From Muribaculaceae bacterium (lineage in GTDB: Bacteria > Bacteroidota > Bacteroidia > Bacteroidales > Muribaculaceae), in assembly GCA_014867205.1 (NCBI GenBank), contig WGUO01000001.1, positions 62,001-126,000 of the forward strand: a stretch of DNA of 64,000 bases. The letters run 5' to 3'. Position numbers and translations under genes: made by a program. Shown in pieces: positions 50,867 to 60,151 of the stretch. Position 1 is the stretch's first letter. The number at the start of each line of letters is the position of its first letter. A model generated the notes under the pieces. The model saw nothing but the letters and a program-made list of their open reading frames with translations, did no database searches and was not told where the DNA came from.

Positions 50867-51502
50867 ATGGCAAAACAGCAAGACAGGCAACAAAATAGGG
50901 ACACCGAGGCTCTGATTCTACAGGCTGCTGAGAGGGAGTTTCTGAATAAAGGATTTTTAGGAGCCCGTACCACTTCAATTGCAGAGTCGGCCGGCGTGAC
51001 ACATGCGATGTTCCATTATTACTTCCGTACCAAGGAGAAACTTTTCGAGAGAATCATCTCTGAAAAGTTCACTCTTCTGAGAGATGCGGTACTCAACTCT
51101 GTCGGAGATTTGGAGGCCCCGTTATGTGAGATATTGCGCAAAGCCATAGATAGTCATCTTGATTTTATTGCTTCGAATCCAGATCTTCCGCGATTTCTTG
51201 TCGTGGAGATTTTTAACAATCCGGAGCGTTCGGCGAAGTTAATGGATATTCTCGGGAATGTGGGTTCAGCATTTGTCTCAATGCTTCAGATGAAGATAAA
51301 CCATGAGGCAGATCTCGGACTATGCCGAAAAGTTGATGCGAGGATGCTTATGCTCGACATTATCTCGCTCAATGTTTTCGCCTATGTGGCTGGACCTGCA
51401 GTAAATGCAGCCTTCGGCGGATGTATGTCTGATGCCGATGCCTTTCTACAGCAGCGCAAGAAGGAGAATTACGATACAATCATGAGGAAACTTAGACCGT
51501 AA
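50867..51502 (+). CDS. TetR/AcrR family regulator
   Basis: A 211-residue TetR repressor (start at 50867, MAKQQDRQQNRDTEALILQA; an in-frame ATG at 50849 lies 18 bases earlier). The helix-turn-helix is in TTSIAESAGVTHAMFHYYFR, followed by TKEKLFERIISEKF. The C-terminal ligand domain is about 150 residues. It is followed four bases later by a TolC gene and leads an ABC drug-efflux operon, the standard arrangement for local repression by a pump substrate. Confidence 0.93.
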   Translation: MAKQQDRQQNRDTEALILQAAEREFLNKGFLGARTTSIAESAGVTHAMFHYYFRTKEKLFERIISEKFTLLRDAVLNSVGDLEAPLCEILRKAIDSHLDFIASNPDLPRFLVVEIFNNPERSAKLMDILGNVGSAFVSMLQMKINHEADLGLCRKVDARMLMLDIISLNVFAYVAGPAVNAAFGGCMSDADAFLQQRKKENYDTIMRKLRP

Positions 51503-51506
51503 GAAT

Positions 51507-52787
51507 ATGAAATTAAGGATTCTGTCAACATTGCTATGCCTCGTTCCCTCATTCACCATAAGCGCCCTGAGTATAGAAGAATGTGTTGAGAAGGCAATCG
51601 GCAATTATCCGGCGATAGAGAAATATCATCTTATTGCGGCAACCAGTGAACTTGAACTCTCGGATATAAACAAGGGATGGTTGCCTCGAATCGGTGTCTA
51701 CGGACAGGCCACGGTTCAGAATGTAGTGCCGGCTTTCCCGGAGTCATTGTCGGGCGTTCTCAAGACACTTGGGCAGGACATGAAGGGGTTAGGCAAGTTT
51801 CAGTATAAGGTTGGAATAGATGTCTCGCAGACAATATGGGATGGAGGAGTGTCAAAGAGACGTCGGGAAATGAGCCGCAAACAGGAGGCTGTTCAGCAGG
51901 CCACGCTTGACGTCGAGCTCTATAAGGTCAGGGAAAGGGTAGAGAATCTCTATTTCGCCATTCTGCTGACCGAGCAGCAGATCGCACAGGCGCAAGTCAA
52001 CCATCAGCTCCTATGCGATAATCTCAAGACTCTGCGGTCAATGTTGGCCAATGGGGTTGCCATGCAGTCTGATGTCGATATGGTCGAGGCTCAGGCACTT
52101 GCTGTCAACCAGAGTATCATGCAGGCGCAGACGGCTTCTGACAGTTACCGGCGTGTTTTGGAAATATTTATCGGAGAACCGCTCGGTAAACAGTCTCTTG
52201 AAATGCCAGAAGTGGAGATTCCTGACAGTCAGGTATCGAACAGACCGGAACTCCGGCTGTTTGAACGCAGACTCGAGTACAACCGTGCTGCAGGACGTCT
52301 TGCAGATACCTCACTGATGCCGCGTGTGGGACTTTTCGCCCAGACCTATTACGGCTATCCCGGAATTAATTATTTTCAGAACATGATCAACCGAGACCTG
52401 TCTTTCAATATCATTGCCGGAGTTAAGGTGTCATGGAATATTGATTCGTTCTACACCAAAAACAATTCAAGAAGGAGAACAGCAATCAATGCGTCCGACA
52501 TAGAGGTTGAAAGGGATGTTTTCCTATTCAATTCAGATATGCAGGCGGCCTCGCAGTCGGAGACTATACGCGGAATAAGAGATATGATGAAGGAGGACAG
52601 CCGGATAATTGCGCTGAGGACCAATGTCAGAAAAGCCGCGGAGTCGCAATTGGCCAACGGAGTGATTGACATAACTGCCTTGTTGACAAAAATCAGTGAT
52701 GAGAATCTGGCAATCCTTACTTCCAGGTATCATGAGATACAGTTGTTGCAGGAAATCTATAAACTTAAATATACTCTTGACAGATGA
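51507..52787 (+). CDS. TolC-family outer-membrane efflux protein
   Basis: A 426-residue outer-membrane channel protein. The signal peptide is MKLRILSTLLCLVPSFTISA. The two TolC repeats with long coiled helices are seen (ALSIEECVEKAIGNYPAIEK at the start; VRERVENLYFAILLTEQQIA, ALAVNQSIMQAQTASDSYRR, and a second RLEYNRAAGRLADTSLMPRV). It belongs to a six-gene efflux unit; its stop overlaps the HlyD-type start (ATGA). It would link the periplasmic adaptor to the outside. Confidence 0.92.
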   Translation: MKLRILSTLLCLVPSFTISALSIEECVEKAIGNYPAIEKYHLIAATSELELSDINKGWLPRIGVYGQATVQNVVPAFPESLSGVLKTLGQDMKGLGKFQYKVGIDVSQTIWDGGVSKRRREMSRKQEAVQQATLDVELYKVRERVENLYFAILLTEQQIAQAQVNHQLLCDNLKTLRSMLANGVAMQSDVDMVEAQALAVNQSIMQAQTASDSYRRVLEIFIGEPLGKQSLEMPEVEIPDSQVSNRPELRLFERRLEYNRAAGRLADTSLMPRVGLFAQTYYGYPGINYFQNMINRDLSFNIIAGVKVSWNIDSFYTKNNSRRRTAINASDIEVERDVFLFNSDMQAASQSETIRGIRDMMKEDSRIIALRTNVRKAAESQLANGVIDITALLTKISDENLAILTSRYHEIQLLQEIYKLKYTLDR

Positions 52788-53671
52788 AAAAAATAATATT
52801 TCCCTCAGCCCTGTTGCTGCTTCTTTCGGCGTGCGACAGCAAGCCTGATTATGATGCCACTGGAATCTTTGAGACCACGACTGTCACTGTGGCTGCGGAG
52901 ACAGCGGGGAAGATTCTGTCATTCGGTATTTCCGAGGGTGACAGTGTCCGTTCAGGACAGAATATAGCCGTGATTGACACAACATTACTTGTGCTCCAGC
53001 AGATGCAGGCCGGAAGTCAGCGGCAGTCAGCGGAGAGCAGTTCTCCCGACATATCCGCCCAGGCGGCCGCCTTGCGTTCCCAGATAGCACATCAGCGGCA
53101 GGAGTGTGACCGCCAGAGCCGACTTCTGGCCGATGGCGCCACAACACAGAAACGGTTTGATGATGCCAATGCCCAGCTTTCGGTTCTTGAAGGACAGTTG
53201 ACTGCACTTCTGTCTACATTAGGTAAAAACAGAACATCAATCTCTGAAAATGCCGTATCAATCCGTTATCAGTCGGATCAGATTGCCGAGCAGATTGAAA
53301 AAAGTAAGATAGCGTCACCGTTGACCGGTACTGTCCTTGTCAAATATGCCGAGCCAGGTGAATATGCAGTCCCCGGCAAGCCGCTCTGCAGGATTGCGGA
53401 TCTTGACAAAATGTATCTTCGCGCCTACTTCACCGCAAATCAGCTCGCGGACATCAGGCTTGGCCAGAAGGTCACTGTCATAGCCGATTTCGGCGGCGAC
53501 AAGCAATATGAGTATCCCGGCACTGTCACATGGATTGCGGAGGAAAGCGAGTTTACGCCTAAATCCATACAGACAAGAGAGAGTCGAGCCAATCTTGTCT
53601 ATGCCGTGAAGATAACCGTCAGGAATGACGGTCGCCTCAAACTTGGTCAGTACGGAGAGGTCAGGCTATGA
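52784..53671 (+). CDS. HlyD/MFP periplasmic adaptor lipoprotein
   Basis: A 295-residue membrane-fusion protein with a lipoprotein signal (MKKIIFPSALLLLLSACDSK, cysteine at 17). The lipoyl half-motifs are VTVAAETAGKILSFGISEGD near residue 35 and IASPLTGTVLVKYAEPGEYA near 178, flanking a coiled-coil hairpin (residues 68-160). The beta-barrel domain follows (LRAYFTANQLADIRLGQKVT). This YbhG/YhiI-like form joins ABC exporters to TolC. It overlaps its neighbours by four bases on each side. Confidence 0.93.
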   Translation: MKKIIFPSALLLLLSACDSKPDYDATGIFETTTVTVAAETAGKILSFGISEGDSVRSGQNIAVIDTTLLVLQQMQAGSQRQSAESSSPDISAQAAALRSQIAHQRQECDRQSRLLADGATTQKRFDDANAQLSVLEGQLTALLSTLGKNRTSISENAVSIRYQSDQIAEQIEKSKIASPLTGTVLVKYAEPGEYAVPGKPLCRIADLDKMYLRAYFTANQLADIRLGQKVTVIADFGGDKQYEYPGTVTWIAEESEFTPKSIQTRESRANLVYAVKITVRNDGRLKLGQYGEVRL

Positions 53672-54579
53672 GCGATGCCATACGGATATCCGGACTGTCA
53701 AAGAGTTATGGCTCTGTCAAGGCCCTCGATGGCATTGACCTGAGTGTAGGCAGGGGAGAACTGTTCGGACTGATAGGCCCTGACGGTGCGGGCAAGTCAA
53801 CCCTCTACAGGATTCTCGCCACTCTGTCGCGACCCGATTGCGGGACTGCCGAAGTCTGCGGTCTGGATACGGTGAGGGATTACAAAAGGCTGCGTTCCAT
53901 GATCGGGTATATGCCTGAACGTTTCTCTCTGTATCAGGACCTTTCGGTATCTGAGAACCTGAGGTTCTTTGCCTCGCTGTTCGGCGTCTCTCTAAAGGAT
54001 AATTTCGATTTGATCGCACCTGTTTTCGGTCAACTTGAGAGGTTTCCCGACCGCAGGGCAGGCGCTCTGTCAGGAGGGATGAAGCAGAAACTTGCACTTA
54101 GTTGCGCCCTTATCCACAGACCGGAGGTCCTTTTGCTCGACGAGCCGACCACCGGTGTCGATGCCGTCTCGCGCAGTGAGTTTTGGGAAATGCTTTCAGG
54201 ACTCAGAAATCAGGGTATAACGATACTTGTCTCAACCTCATATATGGACGAGGCCACTCTCTGCGGACGTGTCGCCATGATCGACAGAGGGAGGATTCTC
54301 ATGACAGGCACTCCCGACGGGCTTGTGGCTCGTCTCGGCGAGAATTTATACAATGCAGAGGCACCGGACATGTTCCGCCTTCTCAACGAATTGCGGCGAT
54401 TGCCTGATGTGGCGGACTGCTATACATTCGGGGCTACACTGCATGTTGTAGGCAAGGTCGGATTTAATCCTGTGAAAACGACAGAGATTCTGACTTCTGC
54501 AGGTTTAGACGGAGTAAGTATATATCCTGCCAAAGGAGATATCGAGGATTTGTTCATTAAACTTACACGCGATGAATAG
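53668..54579 (+). CDS. ABC transporter ATP-binding protein
   Basis: A 303-residue ABC ATPase. Walker A is GPDGAGKST (about residues 36-44), the signature LSGGMKQKL, and Walker B VLLLDEPTTGVD. About 80 residues beyond the nucleotide-binding domain end DGVSIYPAKGDIEDLFIKLT. In YbhF/RbbA-type exporters two such domains are fused in one chain; here they are separate genes overlapping by eight bases. It energises a drug or lipid exporter with the two permeases encoded downstream. Confidence 0.93.
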   Translation: MSDAIRISGLSKSYGSVKALDGIDLSVGRGELFGLIGPDGAGKSTLYRILATLSRPDCGTAEVCGLDTVRDYKRLRSMIGYMPERFSLYQDLSVSENLRFFASLFGVSLKDNFDLIAPVFGQLERFPDRRAGALSGGMKQKLALSCALIHRPEVLLLDEPTTGVDAVSRSEFWEMLSGLRNQGITILVSTSYMDEATLCGRVAMIDRGRILMTGTPDGLVARLGENLYNAEAPDMFRLLNELRRLPDVADCYTFGATLHVVGKVGFNPVKTTEILTSAGLDGVSIYPAKGDIEDLFIKLTRDE

Positions 54580-55324
54580 AAGCGACAATGACACTGTCAT
54601 ATCCGTCAGAAACCTGACAAAAGTATTCGGCTCCTTCACGGCAGTCGATCATATTTCATTTGATGTCATGCGCGGCGAGATATTCGGATTTTTAGGTGCG
54701 AACGGCGCAGGGAAGACGACTGCGATGCGGATGCTGTGCGGTCTTAGTTATCCGACTTCCGGATCTGGACGGGTAGCCGGGTGCGACATAATCACCCAGG
54801 CAGAGGATATAAAGCAGAGGATAGGGTATATGAGCCAGAAATTCTCTCTTTATGGAAATATGACCGTAATGGAGAACATCCGTCTGTTCGCGACTGTCTA
54901 TGGTATGTCCGACAGACAGATTGCCGAGGCAACCACCGTACTCTTCAGGGATCTCGAGATGGAGAATATGCGCGATACCCTTGTCAGGGACATCCCTGTT
55001 GGGTGGAGACAGAAACTTGCATTTGCCACAGCCACGATACATCGTCCTTACGTTGTGTTTCTTGATGAGCCGACAGGAGGGGTCGACCCGATTACAAGAC
55101 GCCGGTTCTGGGAACTGATATATAAGTCAGCATCTGAGGGAATGACTGTCTTCGTGACGACACACTATCTCGATGAGGCGGAATACTGTGACCGGGGCTC
55201 CATCATGGTCGACGGACGTATAGACGCCCTTGACTCTCCCCGAGAACTTAAAAGGAAATATAATGCCTCTACGATGGACGAGGTATTCCGTATTGTCGCC
55301 AAAGATGCTAAAAGAGGAGAATGA
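54572..55324 (+). CDS. ABC transporter ATP-binding protein
   Basis: A 250-residue ABC ATPase. Walker A is GANGAGKTTAMRML, Walker B VVFLDEPTGGVD with the H-loop in VTTHYLDEAEYC. The signature is PVGWRQKLA instead of LSGGQ, a variant usual for the second nucleotide-binding domain of YbhF-like exporters. It probably pairs with the preceding ATPase, giving a heterodimer with one canonical and one variant site. It overlaps that gene by eight bases and is followed directly by the first permease. Confidence 0.93.
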   Translation: MNRSDNDTVISVRNLTKVFGSFTAVDHISFDVMRGEIFGFLGANGAGKTTAMRMLCGLSYPTSGSGRVAGCDIITQAEDIKQRIGYMSQKFSLYGNMTVMENIRLFATVYGMSDRQIAEATTVLFRDLEMENMRDTLVRDIPVGWRQKLAFATATIHRPYVVFLDEPTGGVDPITRRRFWELIYKSASEGMTVFVTTHYLDEAEYCDRGSIMVDGRIDALDSPRELKRKYNASTMDEVFRIVAKDAKRGE

Positions 55325-55325
55325 C

Positions 55326-56375
55326 ATGGCTACACTATCATCAATTATACGCAAGGAGACACTGCATATAGTGCGCGACCGTCGCACGATGCTAATCACT
55401 CTGCTAATGCCACTGGTACTTCTGTTGCTGTTCGGTTTCGCAATATCGACCGAGGTCAATGATGTGAGGATCATTTTTGTGGTGGACACGCATACCGACC
55501 GCACCAGGGATATCATGGAGAAATTCAGGGCCAACGAGTATTTTACGTTCGTGGGACTTGTCTCTCCTGAGAATGTGGAGACTATGTTAAGAAGGGGAGA
55601 GGCGGATGTCGCGCTGTTCCTAAGGGATGATGACGGTCAGTTGAGGTCGCAGATTGTGGTTGAGGCCTCAGACACCTCCTCGGCTCAGGCTATGACCGGT
55701 TATGTCGAGGGGGTGCTGACCGGCGGTTCGGTCACTTCTCCTGTTCTGACATATACGCTTTATAATCCGCAGATGAAGAGCGCATACAACTTTGTGCCCG
55801 GCATAATGGGAATGATATTCATCCTGATATGCGCCATAATGACATCGGTCTCGATCGTGCGCGAGAAGGAGACCGGAAGCATGGATCTCCTGCTCGTCTC
55901 CCCCATAAGGCCCTGGACCATAATCCTTGGTAAACTGATTCCCTATTTTATGCTGTCCTGCATCATTCTCAGCGTAATGCTGATGATGGCATATTCGCTT
56001 CTCGGGCTTCCGGTGTCGGCGGGAGTTGTCAATGTGATTCTGGTGTCATTGCTTTACATAGTCATGTCCCTCTCGATCGGGCTGCTTGTCTCCACACTTG
56101 TAAGCACCCAGCTCACGGCCCTGATTGTCTCTGCGGTGGCCTTCATGCTTCCGGTCATAATGCTGTCGGGCATGATATTCCCGATTGACAACATGCCGGT
56201 GGTGTTGCAGTGGATCTCATGTATCATCCCGGCAAGATGGTATATCGAGGCTATGCGTAAACTCATGATTCAGCAGCTTGCGATTGGCTATGTCATTCCG
56301 GAAATAATGATTCTCTTAACACTTACAGTCGTATTGCTCTGCCTGTCGGTGAAAAAATTCAGTAATTCCAAATGA
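55326..56375 (+). CDS. ABC-2 type permease
   Basis: A 349-residue ABC-2 permease of the YbhS/YhhJ type. It starts MATLSSIIRKETLHIVRDRR at 55326, one base after the preceding stop; a longer in-frame reading overlaps the ATPase gene and is rejected. One N-terminal helix, an extracytoplasmic domain (residues 45-165: RIIFVVDTHTDRTRDIMEKF) and five C-terminal helices follow, with the conserved IVREKETGSMDLLLVSPIRP loop. It overlaps the second permease by four bases. Confidence 0.92.
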   Translation: MATLSSIIRKETLHIVRDRRTMLITLLMPLVLLLLFGFAISTEVNDVRIIFVVDTHTDRTRDIMEKFRANEYFTFVGLVSPENVETMLRRGEADVALFLRDDDGQLRSQIVVEASDTSSAQAMTGYVEGVLTGGSVTSPVLTYTLYNPQMKSAYNFVPGIMGMIFILICAIMTSVSIVREKETGSMDLLLVSPIRPWTIILGKLIPYFMLSCIILSVMLMMAYSLLGLPVSAGVVNVILVSLLYIVMSLSIGLLVSTLVSTQLTALIVSAVAFMLPVIMLSGMIFPIDNMPVVLQWISCIIPARWYIEAMRKLMIQQLAIGYVIPEIMILLTLTVVLLCLSVKKFSNSK

Positions 56376-57481
56376 AAAACAGAAGGATCCTTAAGGCTCT
56401 TTTACGCAAGGAGATCATACTGATGAGGCATAATCCCATTATCCCCAAGATAATCCTGATTATGCCGCTGATGGTGATGCTTGTGATTCCACTTGTCGCC
56501 AATCTTGACGTGAGGAATGTGAATGTCGCTGTCGTCGACAACGACCACAGTCAGCTGTCGCGCCGCATCACGGCGGACATCGACGCTGCCGACGTGCTTT
56601 CGGTATCTGCGGTAAGCGACAGTCATGACGAGGCCCTGCTTGAGATTGAGAAAGGAACCGCCGACGTGCTTGTCACCATTCCTATGAATTACGAGAGAAA
56701 CATTTCGGCCGGTAATGAGCAGATAGATATAGAGGCAAATGGCGTTAATGCGATAAAGGGGATGTTGGGCGCGCGATATGTCTCAGGTGCCATAATTGAG
56801 ACTCTCGGACAATGGCGGCAGGAAACGGGTGCCATTCTGCCTGGGGCCGACAGGAGTGTGGTCAACCGATATAATCCGACATTGAATTTCCGCAACTACA
56901 TGATACCGGCCCTTATGGTGGTGCTGTTGATAATAATATGCGGTTTCCTGCCCGCGCTCAACCTTGTCAGCGAGAAGGAGAGCGGAACGATTGAGGCCAT
57001 GAATGTCACTCCGGTCAGCAGGCTGACCTTTGTATTGTCAAAACTTATTCCCTTCTGGGTTGTCGCGCTGTTGGTCGTGACTGTCGGCATGGCAGTCGGA
57101 TGGCTCGTATATGGGCTTGTGCCAGCCGGCAACATTGGAGCTATCTATTTTGCCGCCATATTGTTCAGCCTCGTGATGTCAGGTCTCGGAGTATCCATAG
57201 CCAACCAGTCATCGACCATGCTTCAGAGTATCTTTGTGATGTTCGCGTTCATAATGATATTCCAGCTGATGGGCGGCCTGTTTACGCCGATACGCTCGAT
57301 GCCTCAATGGGCCCAGTGGCTTACATACGCTATACCTCCACGATACTTCATAGAGATAATGCGTTCGGTCTATCTGAAAGGGACCGCTGTCTCTGAACTG
57401 TGGCCGCAATATGTGGCGTTGGCAGGTTTCGCGGCAGGCGCACTTACTATTGCGTCGGTGACATACAGGAAACAGTCCTGA
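56372..57481 (+). CDS. ABC-2 type permease
   Basis: A 369-residue ABC-2 permease, paralogous to the one before it. An N-terminal helix (IPKIILIMPLMVMLVIPLVA), an external domain with VAVVDNDHSQLSRRITADID, and six helices are seen, with the loop VSEKESGTIEAMNVTPVSRL. Together the two permeases and two ATPases make a YbhFSR-like exporter with the HlyD adaptor and TolC. It ends 14 bp from the stop of the convergent MFS gene with no terminator visible between them. Confidence 0.92.
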   Translation: MKNRRILKALLRKEIILMRHNPIIPKIILIMPLMVMLVIPLVANLDVRNVNVAVVDNDHSQLSRRITADIDAADVLSVSAVSDSHDEALLEIEKGTADVLVTIPMNYERNISAGNEQIDIEANGVNAIKGMLGARYVSGAIIETLGQWRQETGAILPGADRSVVNRYNPTLNFRNYMIPALMVVLLIIICGFLPALNLVSEKESGTIEAMNVTPVSRLTFVLSKLIPFWVVALLVVTVGMAVGWLVYGLVPAGNIGAIYFAAILFSLVMSGLGVSIANQSSTMLQSIFVMFAFIMIFQLMGGLFTPIRSMPQWAQWLTYAIPPRYFIEIMRSVYLKGTAVSELWPQYVALAGFAAGALTIASVTYRKQS

Positions 57482-57495
57482 TTAATACAGTCAAA

Positions 57496-59115
57496 TCATA
57501 TGGTCTCGACATTTTCTTTGTCGCGCAGTTCAAGCCTGACCATGCGACGTAGCGCTCTCCTTATGCTCTTCCATTTGGGGAATATTGCTACCGGCCTGAG
57601 CGGGCTGTAGCTTATCAGTATGACCACCAGTGACAGGATTGCGATTATAAGCAGCCATCCGAATATCTCCTTCATCGAGACTACAAGTGCCTGAGTCTGC
57701 ACCATTCCGTACAGATGGGCCATCGGCATGTGCATGGTGTCGCTGTTGAAATCTGTCAACGGCGATCCAAGCAGTGCGGCGTTTCCGGCTACCGTCTGTT
57801 TCAGGAACTCTCCTATGATCGCCGGTCCGAATGTCGCGCCCATCACGGCGCCAGTGAAGCCGTTGACGGTGAGTGCCTGGGGAAAGACCTGGAATGGCAG
57901 TCCGCTCTGCACGATTGATGTCAGATATATGATTGAGATGATGACGGCAGCCCCTCCCCGCAGGAAGAGAGGAAAGAACAGCATCTCCTTTTCGACACCA
58001 TAGTCTATGAGGAAATAGAAATATGCAAGATACCCGGTTGCCAATGAGAATGCGATGACGGTCATGGTCTTGTATCTCCATTTATGCCTTGCGAATGTGA
58101 TATATGTGAACGCGCATCCCGTTACGATCCCTGCGAGTACGTACCAGTTCAGGTCAATCAGATTGGTATCGTCAAAACCGAGTATTCCTGCCGCGTATGA
58201 ATGTTCAAAGACATGCTCGGTGGCGATGAGAGTGAAGAATACAAGATATACCAATGTGGCCCGGATAACGTTTCTGTTGCGCATTGCCTGAAATGATATA
58301 TAGGGATGGTGCAGGAATGACGCACGCCAGAGGTTAAGTGCAAGACATGACACGCCCAATACAGCGGCCGCCCTTATCTCGAACGCGTCCCACCAGTCAA
58401 GGTAATTCCCATACACACAGATGAAGGTAAAGCACATCATGAAGCCGGTCCATAGTATTGCTCCGATCCAGTCGATGCCAAGCAGTGGAATGAACATGGG
58501 GCCCCTTACAGGCCTGACGAGGACCGCCACAAGCAGCATCATCAGCGCGAGCAGCCCGATCATGATCCACTGCATATATTCCCACTGGAAGTGGAAGGCA
58601 GTGTAGACCGTCGCTATGCCGCTCAACTGTATGACACCGTCGACCAGAAGATAGACATAACAGAAGAACACCGACATGTCGCGGACAGGAGTCAGCCACA
58701 GCTGTATGGTAGAGTTGCAGGCGAATGTCGCCTGCATTCTGAACCATCCGGCTATGAGGCATGTGGTCACGAGCACAGGCACCGAGTCTGTGTTCGCGCA
58801 GATGAGGTTGGCCGCGATAAGCACGGCGCCCGACGTCAGGAGTTGCGTGCGGGTAGAGAAGCGGAATTTTATGCGGAACATGACTGCGAAATTGATCGCA
58901 AGGCCGATCAGCGACGCGTAGCCTGCCATCAGTATGTCCTCCTGCATAAGAGCCGTGGTGCCCGCCATGTCCGAGGCAACTGCGAGATATATTCCGCCTG
59001 AGAACTGTATTATGATTACAAAGAGAATAAACAGCCAGGGCTTCAGCCTGCGCGGTATATAGTTAGGAACGTCCGGTATGTCGAAAGGTCCCGGGGTTGC
59101 GTGCCAGTCTGCCAT
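57496..59115 (-). CDS. MFS transporter, EmrB/DHA2 type
   Basis: A 539-residue membrane protein of the 14-helix DHA2 drug:proton antiporter family, in the divergent form common in Bacteroidetes. It opens PGPFDIPDVPNYIPRRLKPW before helix 1; later features are LTVNGFTGAVMGATFGPAII and a long cytoplasmic C-terminus (SPLRPVAIFPKWKSIRRALR). It is the third gene of the leftward TolC-HlyD-MFS unit, one base after the adaptor gene. It should pump lipophilic drugs or bile-type compounds through the adaptor and TolC. Confidence 0.88.
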   Translation of the reverse strand: MADWHATPGPFDIPDVPNYIPRRLKPWLFILFVIIIQFSGGIYLAVASDMAGTTALMQEDILMAGYASLIGLAINFAVMFRIKFRFSTRTQLLTSGAVLIAANLICANTDSVPVLVTTCLIAGWFRMQATFACNSTIQLWLTPVRDMSVFFCYVYLLVDGVIQLSGIATVYTAFHFQWEYMQWIMIGLLALMMLLVAVLVRPVRGPMFIPLLGIDWIGAILWTGFMMCFTFICVYGNYLDWWDAFEIRAAAVLGVSCLALNLWRASFLHHPYISFQAMRNRNVIRATLVYLVFFTLIATEHVFEHSYAAGILGFDDTNLIDLNWYVLAGIVTGCAFTYITFARHKWRYKTMTVIAFSLATGYLAYFYFLIDYGVEKEMLFFPLFLRGGAAVIISIIYLTSIVQSGLPFQVFPQALTVNGFTGAVMGATFGPAIIGEFLKQTVAGNAALLGSPLTDFNSDTMHMPMAHLYGMVQTQALVVSMKEIFGWLLIIAILSLVVILISYSPLRPVAIFPKWKSIRRALRRMVRLELRDKENVETI

Positions 59116-59116
59116 G

Positions 59117-60151
59117 TCAGTATTTTACCTCACATTCAACATTCATGCCGGCGCGTAGTTTCTGCATGTCAGCGATTTTGTTGTCATCGGTGAATGCAAT
59201 CCGGACCGGTACACGCTGGCGCACCTTGACGAAATTTCCTGCGGAATTGTCCTGGGGAAGTATTGAGAGAGAAGCACCTGTGGCTTTGGAGATTGACTCA
59301 ACCCTGCCGTTGAACTCGACTCCCGGTATTGCGTCAACTGTAATCCTGACTTCGCTGCCGTCGGAGATATGCCTGAGTTGGGTCTCCTTATAGTTTGCGG
59401 TGACCCAGACATCTCCGGAATCCACAACGTCAAGCAGAGTCTGACCCGGCTGCACAAGCTGGCCCTCCCGTATATCCTTTCTCGACGTGTATCCGTCGCA
59501 GGGAGCCACAATGACGCAATAAGAAAGGTTTAGTTCCGCTGTTTCAAGAAGAGCCTTCGCCAGTTCTACACCTGCGTCATTCTGAGCGATTCTCTGTCGA
59601 GACTCGGCCACAACTGTCGAGGTCGCTGTGCGTTGGCGCGCAAGCATCTCGTATCGTGCTTTCTTTGCCTCGTAGTCTGTTCTGGCGGCGTCATACTGCT
59701 GACGTGTCACGGCGTCTTTCTCGAGCAGCCTGCGGTATCGCTCATAGTCGGTGGCGGCCATGTCCATCAGGACTTTAGCCTCGGCTATCGAGGCGTCAGA
59801 GACGGCTACATTGGCTGAGGCCACTCCAACGCTCCTGTCCGCTACGTCTCTGCCTGCAAGCGCGTTCTGATAGTCGGCACGTGCCTGTGCAACGCGAAGC
59901 CGCATGTCCGCGTCATCGATTATCACGAGGGTGTCTCCCCTTTTTACAGGTTCATATTCTTTGAATCGAATCTCCTTGATATATCCCTGGACACGGCTGT
60001 TAACCGGTACTATCTGCTGTCCGACCTGCGCGTTGTCTGTAAACTCGACATCGCCTGGATGGACAAATTTCATGTATATCAACATTGCGGCACATGCAAT
60101 AATCAGGCCGGTAAATATGTATGAGATGATTTTTTTGCTGTTGTGTTTCAT
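59117..60151 (-). CDS. EmrA/HlyD-family adaptor
   Basis: A 344-residue adaptor with one N-terminal helix (KIISYIFTGLIIACAAMLIYM) and no lipobox, unlike the adaptor of the neighbouring ABC pump. The lipoyl halves are VNSRVQGYIKEIRFKEYEPV and VIVAPCDGYTSRKDIREGQL, with a coiled-coil hairpin (residues 75-195) between. A beta-barrel segment VWVTANYKETQLRHISDGSE follows, the EmrA type. Overlaps the TolC gene by four bases and ends one base before the MFS start. Confidence 0.93.
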   Translation of the reverse strand: MKHNSKKIISYIFTGLIIACAAMLIYMKFVHPGDVEFTDNAQVGQQIVPVNSRVQGYIKEIRFKEYEPVKRGDTLVIIDDADMRLRVAQARADYQNALAGRDVADRSVGVASANVAVSDASIAEAKVLMDMAATDYERYRRLLEKDAVTRQQYDAARTDYEAKKARYEMLARQRTATSTVVAESRQRIAQNDAGVELAKALLETAELNLSYCVIVAPCDGYTSRKDIREGQLVQPGQTLLDVVDSGDVWVTANYKETQLRHISDGSEVRITVDAIPGVEFNGRVESISKATGASLSILPQDNSAGNFVKVRQRVPVRIAFTDDNKIADMQKLRAGMNVECEVKY